DNA of 64,000 nucleotides from Acidobacteriota bacterium (GTDB lineage: Bacteria > Acidobacteriota > Vicinamibacteria > Vicinamibacterales > SCN-69-37), in contig SYFT01000004.1 in NCBI GenBank assembly GCA_005799825.1, positions 1 to 64,000 of the forward strand, written 5' to 3'. A model generated the notes under the pieces. It was not told where the DNA came from. It did not search any database and saw only the letters and a program-made list of their open reading frames with translations. The position numbers were made by a program, and so were the translations under genes. The first letter of the stretch is position 1. Each line of letters opens with the position of its first letter. Of the stretch, positions 9,657 to 18,075 are shown piece by piece.

Positions 9657-10660
9657 CGCAGGCCCATCCGCTCGTCAAACCCGCACATGACGTTGAAGTT
9701 CTGGACGGCCTGCCCGGCCGCGCCCTTCACCAGATTGTCCAGGCACGCCACCATGATCAAGCGCCGGCTGGCGGCATCAAACACCCAGCCGATGTCGCAA
9801 AAGTTTGTTCCGGTCACGTGTTTGATTTCCGGCAGCGCTTCTTCGGTGAGGCGCACAAACGGCTCGTCCTTGTAGGCGCGCGCGAGGGCTTCGCCAATAG
9901 CCTCGTTGGTCGTGCCGGGTCGTGTCCTGACGTAAATGGTCTCGAGAATGCCGCGGTCAAGCGGCACCAGGTGCGGCACAAACGTCACTTCGCTGCCCAG
10001 TTCCTGTTCCATCTCAGCCACGTGACGATGGCCCATCACGCCATAGGCCGCCATCGATCCGTGGTTTTCGGAAAAGTGGGTCCGATCGCTCGCCGTCCGG
10101 CCCGCGCCCGAGATGCCAGACTTGGCGTCAATGATCAGTCCGCAGGACGTATCCACCAGGCCGGCGTTGACTAGTGGGACAAGCGCGAGCAGTGCGGCGG
10201 TGGGATAACAGCCGGGGCACGCCACCATGGAGGCGTTCTTGATGGCCTCCCGGTTGTGTTCCACCAATCCGTAGGCGACTGACCCGGGCATAAGGCTCGT
10301 GGCCGGATACCACTTCGCGCGCATGGCTTCGTCGCGAATCCGGAAGGCACCCGACAAGTCGATGACCTTGACGCCGGCCTCCAGGAGTTTCGGCGCCAGT
10401 TCCGCCGCGGCAGCCTCGGGCATCGCCAGGAACACAAACGTCGCTTCTGTCTCGAGCTGACCTCGGTCGAAGAGCTCAATCTTGCCATCCCAGGTCCGCG
10501 CGAGCCGGGGCAACGGTCGCGCGACCGACTCGGCGCTCGACGACATGGCGGCCACAATGTGCACCTTCGGGTGCCAAACCAGCAGATTCAACAATTCCTG
10601 GCCCGCATAACCGGTGGCCCCGGCAATCGCCACACGAACTGGAACTGGATATATATTCAT
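9653..10660 (-). CDS. argC: N-acetyl-gamma-glutamyl-phosphate reductase
   Basis: 335 aa NADPH-dependent reductase, first gene of the minus-strand arg operon. It shows the Rossmann motif VAIAGATGYAGQELL, the active-site cysteine in ACPGCYPTAALLAL, and the catalytic histidine region MGHRHVAEMEQEL. The ATG at 10660 lies only about 5 nt from the transcription start predicted from the TTGATT-17-TATACT promoter, and no Shine-Dalgarno sequence is seen, so the mRNA may be nearly leaderless. A GTG at 10633, just before the Rossmann motif, is an alternative start that would drop nine residues. Confidence 0.94.
   Translation of the reverse strand: MNIYPVPVRVAIAGATGYAGQELLNLLVWHPKVHIVAAMSSSAESVARPLPRLARTWDGKIELFDRGQLETEATFVFLAMPEAAAAELAPKLLEAGVKVIDLSGAFRIRDEAMRAKWYPATSLMPGSVAYGLVEHNREAIKNASMVACPGCYPTAALLALVPLVNAGLVDTSCGLIIDAKSGISGAGRTASDRTHFSENHGSMAAYGVMGHRHVAEMEQELGSEVTFVPHLVPLDRGILETIYVRTRPGTTNEAIGEALARAYKDEPFVRLTEEALPEIKHVTGTNFCDIGWVFDAASRRLIMVACLDNLVKGAAGQAVQNFNVMCGFDERMGLR
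10646..10659. promoter_or_regulatory. candidate ARG box (ArgR operator) over the argC start
   Basis: The sequence TGGATATATATTCA matches the ArgR consensus TGAATwwwwATTCA at all but one position. It lies over codons 1-5 of argC and just downstream of its predicted promoter, where bound ArgR would block initiation. argR itself is the divergent neighbour. Binding is inferred from the match and the context. Confidence 0.55.
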
Positions 10661-10671
10661 AATATAGCTTA

Positions 10672-10700
10672 AGTATACGAACCAGAATTCATTAAATCAA
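10672..10700 (-). promoter_or_regulatory. sigma70-type promoter for argCBDAJF
   Basis: Reading the minus strand, TTGATT (10700-10695) and TATACT (10677-10672) are separated by exactly 17 bp inside an AT-rich island that contrasts with the surrounding GC-rich DNA. A half-matching ArgR-like site (CGAACCAGAATTCA, 10678-10691) lies in the spacer. Confidence 0.6.
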
Positions 10701-10761
10701 CAAATAAATCGTAAATTACGGCCATCAAATGCATAAATTGGCTGTATACTTAGTGTCGGAC

Positions 10762-10775
10762 TGAATACTTATGAA
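10762..10775. promoter_or_regulatory. weak candidate ArgR site over the argR start
   Basis: TGAATACTTATGAA has a perfect left half-site (TGAAT) and a 3-of-5 right half, and it overlaps the argR ATG. A TATACT hexamer at 10745-10750 could be the argR -10 element, but no good -35 is visible. Autoregulation is plausible and unproven. Confidence 0.3.
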
Positions 10776-11220
10776 GTCTTGGCGCCAATCGCAGATTCTC
10801 GAAATTGTGGACCAGGAGGCCGTGGCATCCCAGGAGGAACTGCGGCGTCATCTCGCGGGCAAGGGTATTGAGGCGACTCAGGCCACGATCTCTCGCGACC
10901 TGAAGGAACTGGAGTTGGTGAAGCGGGCCGGCGACGGGGCGTACGTGCGGCCCGGTATTGAGCGCAGTTCCCCAGCGACCGATGAGCAATTGCGACGCGC
11001 CGTGGCGACGCTTGTGCGCAATCTCGAGCGTGTCGGCAATCTGGTGGTGTTGCGCACCGACCCCGGGCAGGCTCAGCCGGTGGCGATCCTGATCGACAGG
11101 GCGCAACCGGCTGAGGTCGCCGGCACGATTGCCGGCGACGACACGATTCTCATCATCGGTCGAGGCGAAGACGCCGCGCGCGCGCTTGAAACACGGTGGA
11201 ACGGAGTGGTGAAAGGGTGA
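10771..11220 (+). CDS. argR: arginine repressor
   Basis: 149 aa, the normal ArgR size. The N-terminal winged helix-turn-helix (about 1-70) includes QEELRRHLAGKGIEATQATISRDL in continuous sequence. The C-terminal arginine-binding and oligomerisation domain (about 80-149) shows VVLRTDPGQAQPVAILIDRA and GTIAGDDTILIIGR, the segment that contacts arginine in known ArgR proteins. It is divergent from argC across a 110-bp AT-rich spacer and is followed immediately by the argG-like and argH genes, so it probably controls both arms of the cluster. Confidence 0.94.
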   Translation: MKSWRQSQILEIVDQEAVASQEELRRHLAGKGIEATQATISRDLKELELVKRAGDGAYVRPGIERSSPATDEQLRRAVATLVRNLERVGNLVVLRTDPGQAQPVAILIDRAQPAEVAGTIAGDDTILIIGRGEDAARALETRWNGVVKG

Positions 11221-12158
11221 CTCCGACTGGACATGTCATTCTGCTGGCCTACGCCGGCGATTTCGAGTCGTCGGTGGCAGTGGCGTGGCTCGAGGAGCAA
11301 TATCAGACGGATGTGGTGACGATGACCCTCGACTTTGGGCAAGGTAATGATCTGGCCGATGTGCGCGATCGCGCGCTGGCGCTCGGCGCCGTGCGTGCGC
11401 ACGTCCTTGATGTGCGCGAAGAGTTTGCCCGCACCGCCATGGCGCCGGCGCTGGCCTTGGGTGTGGGCGAACCACGGGTGGCTGCACTCGCGCGGCCGAT
11501 GGTGGCCAGGTATTTGGCGCAGGTCGCCGCGATTGAGGGCACGGCCCTCGTGGCCCATGGCAGTCATGTGCCTCAGTCGGACGCCGGAGGTCTCGATGCA
11601 CTGGTGGCGGCTGGCAGCGGTGAACTGCGCGTGATGGCGCCCTGCCGCGATTGGACGTTGGCTCCCCCGCAGGTGTTACCTTTCGCGAGAGCCAGGGGTG
11701 TGCCGTTGCCGTCCGCGGTGGATCATCTGAGCGCCGTGCGTAACCTGTGGGGCCGCGCGCTCACCGGCAACCTGCTGAGCGACCCTTGGGCCGAAGTGCC
11801 GCCAGCCGACTTCACGCTCACGCGCCCGGTCGCGGACTGGTCTGATACTCCGGCGATGCTCGATCTTGAGTTTGCAGACGGAGTGCCGGTGTCACTCAAT
11901 GGCGTGGTGATGCCTCTGATCGAACTGTTGCCCAGTCTGGAAACCATCGCGGGATCTCGCGGCCTTGGCCGGCTCGACTTTCCCGCCATCGCTGGCGTGC
12001 GCCCGAGAATCGTCGAAGAAGCGCCCGCGCCCGTCGTCCTGCACCAGGCGATGAAAGCGCTGTCAGCGGTGGTGCCTGCCATGTGGCCGGCGGTGCGCGG
12101 AACCGTGCGATTCAACTGTCATCTGGGCGAGTGCCATATCGAAGAGGTGTCCATCTGA
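11217..12158 (+). CDS. degenerate argininosuccinate synthase homologue
   Basis: 313 aa from the GTG at 11217, which overlaps the argR stop as GTGA and has GGAGTGG and GAAAGG upstream; typical ArgG is about 400 aa. Family landmarks remain: FGQGNDLADVRDRAL, RNLWGRALTGNLLSDPW, and VPVSLNGVVMPLIELL. However, the ATP-binding motif SGGLDTS reads AGDFESS (residues 13-19), the GKGNDQVRFE substrate segment is replaced by SHVPQSDAGGLDA, and much of the C-terminal region is deleted. Position between argR and argH is exactly where argG belongs. Either it is a strongly altered enzyme or a non-catalytic relic or regulator, with the true argG elsewhere. The reading frame is intact, which argues against simple decay. 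Confidence 0.8.
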   Translation: MTPTGHVILLAYAGDFESSVAVAWLEEQYQTDVVTMTLDFGQGNDLADVRDRALALGAVRAHVLDVREEFARTAMAPALALGVGEPRVAALARPMVARYLAQVAAIEGTALVAHGSHVPQSDAGGLDALVAAGSGELRVMAPCRDWTLAPPQVLPFARARGVPLPSAVDHLSAVRNLWGRALTGNLLSDPWAEVPPADFTLTRPVADWSDTPAMLDLEFADGVPVSLNGVVMPLIELLPSLETIAGSRGLGRLDFPAIAGVRPRIVEEAPAPVVLHQAMKALSAVVPAMWPAVRGTVRFNCHLGECHIEEVSI

Positions 12159-13552
12159 TGTCGAACCTATGGAGTGGCCGATTCGAGGGTGCGCCCAACG
12201 CCGAGGTCTTCGATTTTGGCAAGTCGCTGGGCGTGGACAAGCGGCTGATTGACGACGACCTGACCGGCAGCAGCGCATGGGCGCAGGCGCTGTCGAAAGC
12301 CGGCGTACTGACGGCGGCCGACACTGATGCGATTGTCTCGGGTTTGGAGGCCGTGCGCGCGGCGGTGCATGCCGACCCGACCCTGCTCGATCGCGCTGAT
12401 GACGAGGACGTGCATGCGTTCGTGGAGCGTGAACTGGTGGCCCGCATCGGGGACGCCGGCAAACGGCTGCATACCGGCCGCTCGCGCAACGAGCAGGTCT
12501 CAGTGGACTTCCGCCTGTACTTGCGGCGACGGATTCCCGCGCTGCAACGTGGCGTGGTGGCAGTGGTCGAAGCGATGGTCTCGCAGGCAGAATGGGCAGG
12601 GCAGGCGACCATGCCGTCGTACACGCACCTGCGCCGCGCCCAGCCTGTCCTTGTGGCGCATGTCTGGCTCTCGCATGCGGCGGCCCTTCGACGCGATTGG
12701 GACCGGCTCGAGACCGCCCGCCGCGAAGCGGACCTGATGCCGCTGGGGTCGGGCGCCATTGCCGGCACGAGCTATCCAATCGACACCGAGTTCCTGGCGC
12801 GGACACTCGGGTTTTCCAGGGTCACCCTGAACAGCATCGACACATCGGGCGATCGGGATTTTGTCGCGAGTTTTCTCTTCGCCTGCGCGATGTGCATGAC
12901 ACGACTGAGCCGGCTCGCCGAAGACGTCATTCTGTTCACGAGCGAAGAATTCGGCTTCTTCGAACTGGCCGACGAGGTGGCCACCGGTTCCAGTCTCATG
13001 CCGCAGAAGAAGAACCCCGACCCCATGGAACTGGTGCGCGGGAAAACCGGGCGCGCGATCGGGGTGCTGGCGGGCTGGTTGGCGACGATGAAAGGGCTGC
13101 CTCTTGGCTACAACAAGGACCTGCAGGAAGACAAGGCTCTGGCGTTCGGAGCCGAGGACGACCTGGCAGGTTGCCTGATGACCTGCTCTGCAGTGGTCCG
13201 CACCCTGACTCCACGCCCGGCTGTGATGCGGCAGGCGGCGTCCGGATTGCTCCTGGCGACCGAGGTGGCCGACTACCTTGTAGGCCGAGGCCTGCCGTTT
13301 CGGACGGCCCATGAAGTCTCCGGCCAGATCGTCCGAGACTTGTATGAGACGGGTCGCGATTTTTCGTCGCTCGACCTTCAAAACTGGCAGCAGTATCACC
13401 TGCTGTTTGAGGAGGGGGTGTTTCAGGCCATCACGCCCGAGGCGGCCGTCGCCGCCCGTCTGACCCCGCAATCGACCGGCCCGGGGCCCGTCGAGGCTGC
13501 CTTAAACGAGACAAGACGGTGGCTTACGGACTTTTCGTCGCCGCCTGGCTGA
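12158..13552 (+). CDS. argH: argininosuccinate lyase
   Basis: 464 aa from the ATG at 12158, which shares one base with the preceding stop (TGATG); the upstream ORF extension is a shadow. It cleaves argininosuccinate to arginine and fumarate, the last step of the pathway. It begins with the typical LWSGRFEGAP and carries the fumarase-superfamily signature GSSLMPQKKNPDPME, plus HTGRSRNEQVSVDFRLYLRR and THLRRAQPV. The length is normal. It is the third gene of the argR-argG-like-argH transcription unit. Confidence 0.95.
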   Translation: MSNLWSGRFEGAPNAEVFDFGKSLGVDKRLIDDDLTGSSAWAQALSKAGVLTAADTDAIVSGLEAVRAAVHADPTLLDRADDEDVHAFVERELVARIGDAGKRLHTGRSRNEQVSVDFRLYLRRRIPALQRGVVAVVEAMVSQAEWAGQATMPSYTHLRRAQPVLVAHVWLSHAAALRRDWDRLETARREADLMPLGSGAIAGTSYPIDTEFLARTLGFSRVTLNSIDTSGDRDFVASFLFACAMCMTRLSRLAEDVILFTSEEFGFFELADEVATGSSLMPQKKNPDPMELVRGKTGRAIGVLAGWLATMKGLPLGYNKDLQEDKALAFGAEDDLAGCLMTCSAVVRTLTPRPAVMRQAASGLLLATEVADYLVGRGLPFRTAHEVSGQIVRDLYETGRDFSSLDLQNWQQYHLLFEEGVFQAITPEAAVAARLTPQSTGPGPVEAALNETRRWLTDFSSPPG

Positions 13553-13682
13553 CGTGCCCAGTCGAGCCGTTTTACCTCGTCCTTGAAATGTTTACGCCAG
13601 GTATTGCGCCACTCGGTAAAGTCGGCTCGAACTACTCCCGAGCCATTCCCGCTCCATCCAAAGGGCCGACGGGGTGCCTAAT

Positions 13683-13710
13683 CGCGGGTGCATTTGAAAT
13701 GGCACCCGCG
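13683..13710. repeat. hairpin between argH and the PH-domain genes
   Basis: CGCGGGTGC and GCACCCGCG form a 9-bp perfect stem around a short loop that can itself pair. There is no T-tract, so it is not a clear intrinsic terminator. The rest of the 13553-13798 gap holds nothing recognisable. Confidence 0.4.
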
Positions 13711-13798
13711 TGGCCGCTCTTGAGTCTCGAGGCAGCCATCAGCCACGTCAGCGATTCTCTGCGGTGTACCCCAGGACGAAAGTGGAATAATCGGCGGA

Positions 13799-14293
13799 AT
13801 GCTCCCTGATGGCTTCCATCGCCTCGATCCCCGCTTTGTGCACGTGCAGCAGATTACCGGGCTGATCACAGCTGGGGTGTTCTCGGCCGTCGCATTGCTG
13901 GCGCTCGGGTCGTTGGGATTGGCAGTTGGCGCGTCGTGGATGGTGGCCGGACTTGGCGCGGGCGCGTGGCTCGCCGGTTCGGGCCTGCTGGCCTGGTGGC
14001 TCTGGGTCTGGCCCCGCCGGGCGTACGCCCATGCGGCATACCGGCTCGATGCCGAGGGTCTGGAGATTCGGCGCGGCGTGATCTGGCGGCAGGTCATCAA
14101 CGTACCGCACACGCGCGTGCAGCATACCGACGTGTCGCAGGGGCCCATCGAACGCAGTCACGACCTCAGCACACTTATCGTCCATACCGCGGGCACCGAG
14201 CATGCCCAGGTGGCGCTGGCGGGATTGAGCCGGGAGGATGCGTTGGCGCTGCGCGACCAGTTGCTGCCGCGCGATGGACGCGATGCCGTCTAG
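13799..14293 (+). CDS. bacterial PH-domain membrane protein, YdbS-like
   Basis: 164 aa. Two hydrophobic segments lie between about residues 20 and 72 (GLITAGVFSAVALLALG and a second one). They are followed by a bPH2 domain with AYRLDAEGLEIRRGVIWRQ and NVPHTRVQHTDVSQGPIER, in which the IPxxRIQ-type strand is typical. Pairs of this small protein with a larger YdbT-like protein are common and encode inner-membrane proteins of uncertain role, associated with resistance to certain bacteriocins in Gram-positive bacteria. The gene overlaps its partner. Confidence 0.82.
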   Translation: MLPDGFHRLDPRFVHVQQITGLITAGVFSAVALLALGSLGLAVGASWMVAGLGAGAWLAGSGLLAWWLWVWPRRAYAHAAYRLDAEGLEIRRGVIWRQVINVPHTRVQHTDVSQGPIERSHDLSTLIVHTAGTEHAQVALAGLSREDALALRDQLLPRDGRDAV

Positions 14294-15749
14294 CAGTTCC
14301 AATCAGCGGTTTCACCCCCTCACGGTGTTGTTTGCCCTCGGAGGTGAGCTGCGCAACTTCCTGCTGCCCGCGCTGTTCGCCACGATGACCGCCAGCCGCG
14401 GCAACAGCGTCGAGCGATTCCTGCTCGTGTTCCTGGTGCCCGGCACCATTGCGGCCGTGGCCCGCTACCTGTCTTCCACGTATCGCTACGACGCCACGGA
14501 GCTCGTCGTGCGCACGGGCATCATCTTCAAGAACGAACGACACATTCCCTACGCGCGCATCCAAAGTGTGGACGCGGTGCAGAACGTGCTGCACCGGTGG
14601 TTCGGCGTGGTGGACGTGAAGGTGCAGACCGGCACAGGCGGTGAAGCGGAGGCGACGCTGAGTGTGCTGCCGTTTGCCGCGCTTGATGAAATGCGGCAAC
14701 AGGTGTTCGAGGGCCGGCCCTCGGAGTCAGCTGCAGCGGCCGTCGAACCGAGTGCCGAAGGGGTCGAGCTCGCGCCGATGCCGCACGCCCGTGCGCCACG
14801 GACGCTCCTGCAATTGCCATCGCGAGAACTGGCCCTGGCCGGACTGTTGGACAACCGCGGGTGGGTGGTGATTGGCGCCGTGTGGGGCCTGCTCTTTGAG
14901 TCTGGCGTCTGGTACCGATTCAAAGGTTGGGATTCCACCCCGTGGCCGATGTTTGCATCCGTCCTGGTCGGCTTGTTCGTGATCGCACCCATTCTCTCGA
15001 TGGTGTGGGCCACGGTGCGGCTGCACGGATTTTTGGTGGCTCGGCGCAGTGGCGACCTGCGCATCGAATACGGGGCGCTGACGCGTGTGACGGCCACGAT
15101 TCCCCTGCGTCGTGTGCAGGCGATCAAGATCTTCAGGGGGCCCGGCCACCTCTGGGCCGGACGCGCATCGGTCAGAGTGGAAACGGCCGGCGGAAGTCCC
15201 TCAGGTAGATCAGCTACCGAACGTGAGTGGATCGCGCCGATTATCAAGATGGCCGACCTGCCGGCATTTGTGGCTGAGGTGCTGCCCGAGGCCGACCTGT
15301 CGGCGCTCGACTGGCAGCCGGTAGACCCCCGTGGATTCCGGCGCCGCCGCGACCTTGCCCTCATCTGGGCGGGCGTCATGGGCGGCGCGACCGCGCCATG
15401 GCTGGGTGGCCTCTGGGCGGCCGGCGTTGGCCTGCTGCTGGCTGTGTGGTGGGTGATGTCGGCGCGGCTCTACGTCAGGAGCCTCGGCTGGGCGCGGACC
15501 GATCGCGTGATGGCATTCAAGAGCGGCTGGATTCGCAGGGCGGTTACGATGGTGCCGCTCGACAAGATCCAGGCGGTCGATCTCGAAGAATCGCCGTTCG
15601 ACCGGCGCTGGTCGATGGCCTGCCTTCGCGTCGATACCGCCGGTGCCGGCGCGCACCGCATCGACATTCCGTACCTCTCTCGTCCCATTGCCGAAGACGC
15701 GCGCGTGGCGCTCGCGCGTGAGGCCGCCGCCACGACCTTCCGCTGGTGA
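14274..15749 (+). CDS. bacterial PH-domain membrane protein with repeated bPH2 domains, YdbT-like
   Basis: 491 aa from the ATG at 14274; an ATG at 14283 is equally possible, and both overlap the previous gene. Three bPH2 units alternate with paired membrane segments: YRYDATELVVRTGIIFKNE with IPYARIQSVD, IEYGALTRVTATIPLRRVQ, and MAFKSGWIRRAVTMVPLDKIQ. This is the domain order of YdbT proteins. Together with the upstream YdbS-like protein it likely forms one membrane complex. Its biochemical function is not known for the family. Confidence 0.82.
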   Translation: MDAMPSSSSNQRFHPLTVLFALGGELRNFLLPALFATMTASRGNSVERFLLVFLVPGTIAAVARYLSSTYRYDATELVVRTGIIFKNERHIPYARIQSVDAVQNVLHRWFGVVDVKVQTGTGGEAEATLSVLPFAALDEMRQQVFEGRPSESAAAAVEPSAEGVELAPMPHARAPRTLLQLPSRELALAGLLDNRGWVVIGAVWGLLFESGVWYRFKGWDSTPWPMFASVLVGLFVIAPILSMVWATVRLHGFLVARRSGDLRIEYGALTRVTATIPLRRVQAIKIFRGPGHLWAGRASVRVETAGGSPSGRSATEREWIAPIIKMADLPAFVAEVLPEADLSALDWQPVDPRGFRRRRDLALIWAGVMGGATAPWLGGLWAAGVGLLLAVWWVMSARLYVRSLGWARTDRVMAFKSGWIRRAVTMVPLDKIQAVDLEESPFDRRWSMACLRVDTAGAGAHRIDIPYLSRPIAEDARVALAREAAATTFRW

Positions 15750-15767
15750 AGACTGCTACGATGCGAC

Positions 15768-17066
15768 ATGCCCCTTCGACTGCTTCTCGTGCTCGCCATG
15801 ACTGCCGCGCTGACGCAACCAGTCACACTTACTGCTGAAGAGCGCGCCTTGACCGCGTTCATCGATGGCGACAACGATCGCGCGCTGGCGCTGCTCGAGC
15901 GGGTCGTCAACATCAACAGCGGCACTATGAACTTCGCGGGCGTGCGCGCGGTCGGCGCCGCGTTCCGCCCGGAGTTCGACGCCCTCGGCTTTAAGACCGA
16001 ATGGGTCGATGGCACACCGTTCGGCCGCGCGGGTCACCTGGTGGCGGACCATCCGGGTCCAGGTCCGCGCATGCTGCTGATCGGCCATCTCGACACGGTG
16101 TTTGAGGCCGACAGTCCCTTCCAGAAGTTCGAACGCGTCAGCGCCATCGCCACCAAAGGGCCAGGCATCACCGACATGAAAGGCGGCAACGTCGTCATGC
16201 TCCAGGCGCTAAAGGCGCTGCAGTCGGTGGGCCTCCTGAAGTCCATGAACATCGTGGTCGTGATGACTGGGGATGAAGAGTCTGCAGGCCGGCCGCTCGC
16301 CACGTCGCGGGCGGCACTGGTCAAGGCGGCACAGGGCGCAGCCGTGGCGATCGGGTTTGAGGATGGTGACGGGAATCCGGCGACGGCCGTGATCGCTCGG
16401 CGGGGGACGACGAATTGGGAGTTGCGGGTGAAGGGGAAGCCCGCGCATTCGTCGCAAATCTTTAACACAGAGAATGGCTTCGGTGCGGTGTTTGAGGCCG
16501 CGCGCATCCTGAATGCGTTTCGCGAAAAGCTAGCCGGTCAGCCCCATCTGACCTTTAACCCCGGCGTGGTGCTCGGTGGCACGTCGGTGGAGTTTGACGC
16601 GCCGACGTCGAAAGGGACGGGCTTCGGCAAGGGCAACGTCATTGCCGAACACACCGTGGTAGCGGGAGATGTGCGTGCATTGTCGCTGGAGCAGTTCGCC
16701 GCTGCGAAGAAGATGATGCAGGACATCGTTGCTCAGTCGTTGCCGCAGACGAGCGCGACGCTGACATTTGATGATGGCTATCCGCCGCTGGCCCCAACGC
16801 CTGGCAATGAACGACTGCTGACGTTGTACAATCGCGCCAGTCTTGATGTGGGCGCGGGTGAGGTGGTGGCGGTTGATCCCGACAAAGCCGGCGCCGCCGA
16901 CGTGTCGTTTATCGCCGGACAGGCCCGGATGATTCTCGACGGTGTCGGGTTGATGGGAGCGGGCGGGCACACCGTCAACGAAACAGCCGACCTGCGTACG
17001 CTCCCGTCGATGACCAAACGTATGGCGGTACTGCTGGCGCGGTTGCAGCGCGACGGGGCGAAGTAG
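15768..17066 (+). CDS. secreted M20-family metallopeptidase (glutamate carboxypeptidase-like)
   Basis: 432 aa with a signal peptide (MPLRLLLVLAMTAALTQPVT). M20 features are present: LIGHLDTVFEADSPFQ (zinc-ligand His and Asp), the GPGITDMKGG bridging Asp, and MTGDEESAG with the catalytic Glu pair. A dimerisation domain follows, then a late histidine in GAGGHTVNETADL. The nearest described relatives are CPG2-type enzymes that release C-terminal glutamate. The stop codon shares a base with the glutathione peroxidase start, so the two are co-translated. The substrate is inferred only from the family. Confidence 0.88.
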   Translation: MPLRLLLVLAMTAALTQPVTLTAEERALTAFIDGDNDRALALLERVVNINSGTMNFAGVRAVGAAFRPEFDALGFKTEWVDGTPFGRAGHLVADHPGPGPRMLLIGHLDTVFEADSPFQKFERVSAIATKGPGITDMKGGNVVMLQALKALQSVGLLKSMNIVVVMTGDEESAGRPLATSRAALVKAAQGAAVAIGFEDGDGNPATAVIARRGTTNWELRVKGKPAHSSQIFNTENGFGAVFEAARILNAFREKLAGQPHLTFNPGVVLGGTSVEFDAPTSKGTGFGKGNVIAEHTVVAGDVRALSLEQFAAAKKMMQDIVAQSLPQTSATLTFDDGYPPLAPTPGNERLLTLYNRASLDVGAGEVVAVDPDKAGAADVSFIAGQARMILDGVGLMGAGGHTVNETADLRTLPSMTKRMAVLLARLQRDGAK

Positions 17067-17578
17067 TGTCAGGCCTGTACGACATTGCGGTGACGCGGAT
17101 CGACGACACGGCCACGTCAATGTCGGAGTATCGGGGCAAGACGCTGATCGTGGTGAACGTGGCCAGCGAGTGCGGCTATACGCCGCAGTACGACGGTCTG
17201 GAATCGCTGTATCGCGAGTTCAAGGACCAGGGCCTGGTGGTGCTTGGGTTTCCCTGTGACGAATTCGGCGGCCAGGAGCCCAGCGGCAATGAGCAGATTC
17301 TGGATTTCTGCACGGCGACGTTTGGCGTGACATTTCCAATGTTCGCGAAGATCGGCATCAAGGGTGCCAACGGGCATCCGTTGTTCAAGTGGCTGGCCTC
17401 GCAGAAGGCAGGCATCCTTGGCATAGGCGCGATCAAGTGGAACTTCACCAAGTTTCTCGTCGATGGCGGCGGCAACGTGGTGAAGCGGTACGGATCGGTG
17501 AATACGCCCGCGCAGATCCGCAAGGACGTGGTGAAGCTGCTCGTGAACGATGAGACTGCTGCTCATACACCACGCTGA
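17066..17578 (+). CDS. glutathione peroxidase family (Cys type)
   Basis: 170 aa from the GTG at 17066. It reduces peroxides using glutathione or, more often in bacteria, thioredoxin. The peroxidatic cysteine is in VNVASECGYTPQYDGLE, where vertebrate enzymes have selenocysteine. The Gln region GFPCDEFGGQEPSGN and the Trp in IKWNFTKFLVD complete the catalytic set. It follows the M20 peptidase with a 1-bp overlap, and its last 29 bp overlap the SixA-like gene. Confidence 0.92.
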   Translation: MSGLYDIAVTRIDDTATSMSEYRGKTLIVVNVASECGYTPQYDGLESLYREFKDQGLVVLGFPCDEFGGQEPSGNEQILDFCTATFGVTFPMFAKIGIKGANGHPLFKWLASQKAGILGIGAIKWNFTKFLVDGGGNVVKRYGSVNTPAQIRKDVVKLLVNDETAAHTPR

Positions 17579-17984
17579 CGCCGTCGGGCCGGATGTCGAT
17601 CCGCAGCAGCCCCTGTCCACGCCTGGTTACGAACACGCTTTGCGGCTGGCGCTGACAGCAAAACAACACGGCGCAGCCCCGGCAGTGATCTGGCACAGCG
17701 GCAAGTTGCGCGCACGACAGACCGGAGAAGCGTTCCTTCGCAACTGTGCGCCGTTTGCCCAGTTCAAGATGGTGCGCGGACTCAGTCCTGATGATTCCCC
17801 CGGCATCATCCATACGGCGATTCAGCAGCAGTCGAGGGATCTGGCGCTTGTGGGCCATTGGCCGTCGTTACCTGCCCTTTTATGCCTGTTGTCACCCTCA
17901 AGTGCGCCCATGCCGCAGCACGGCGCCGTGGCTCTTTCCAGCGATGACCATGGTCTGACATGGTCGGAAATCTGGCGGAGCTGA
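17550..17984 (+). CDS. SixA-like histidine phosphatase
   Basis: 144 aa of the histidine-phosphatase (phosphoglycerate mutase) superfamily, SixA size. The usual N-terminal RHGxA motif reads LLLIHHADAVG: the catalytic His is kept but the preceding Arg is changed to His. The SGKLRARQTGEAF and LALVGHWPSL segments supply the second Arg and second His. SixA acts on phosphohistidine in phosphotransfer proteins, but this family also contains small phosphoesterases, so the substrate is unknown. The 29-bp overlap with the glutathione peroxidase gene suggests coupled translation. Confidence 0.75.
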   Translation: MRLLLIHHADAVGPDVDPQQPLSTPGYEHALRLALTAKQHGAAPAVIWHSGKLRARQTGEAFLRNCAPFAQFKMVRGLSPDDSPGIIHTAIQQQSRDLALVGHWPSLPALLCLLSPSSAPMPQHGAVALSSDDHGLTWSEIWRS

Positions 17985-18075
17985 CCGACGCCAGTCCGCC
18001 GTTCACCCACGGGCCAGACCCCTCATCCAACATGGCCGTATGGGCGGGTGAAGATTATTTCACATAGTCAGAGGG

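Noticed and set aside
13519-13809. 96-codon ORF bridging argH and the PH-domain genes
   Set aside because: It starts inside argH, has no recognisable motif, and covers a gap containing a hairpin; it looks like chance in GC-rich DNA.
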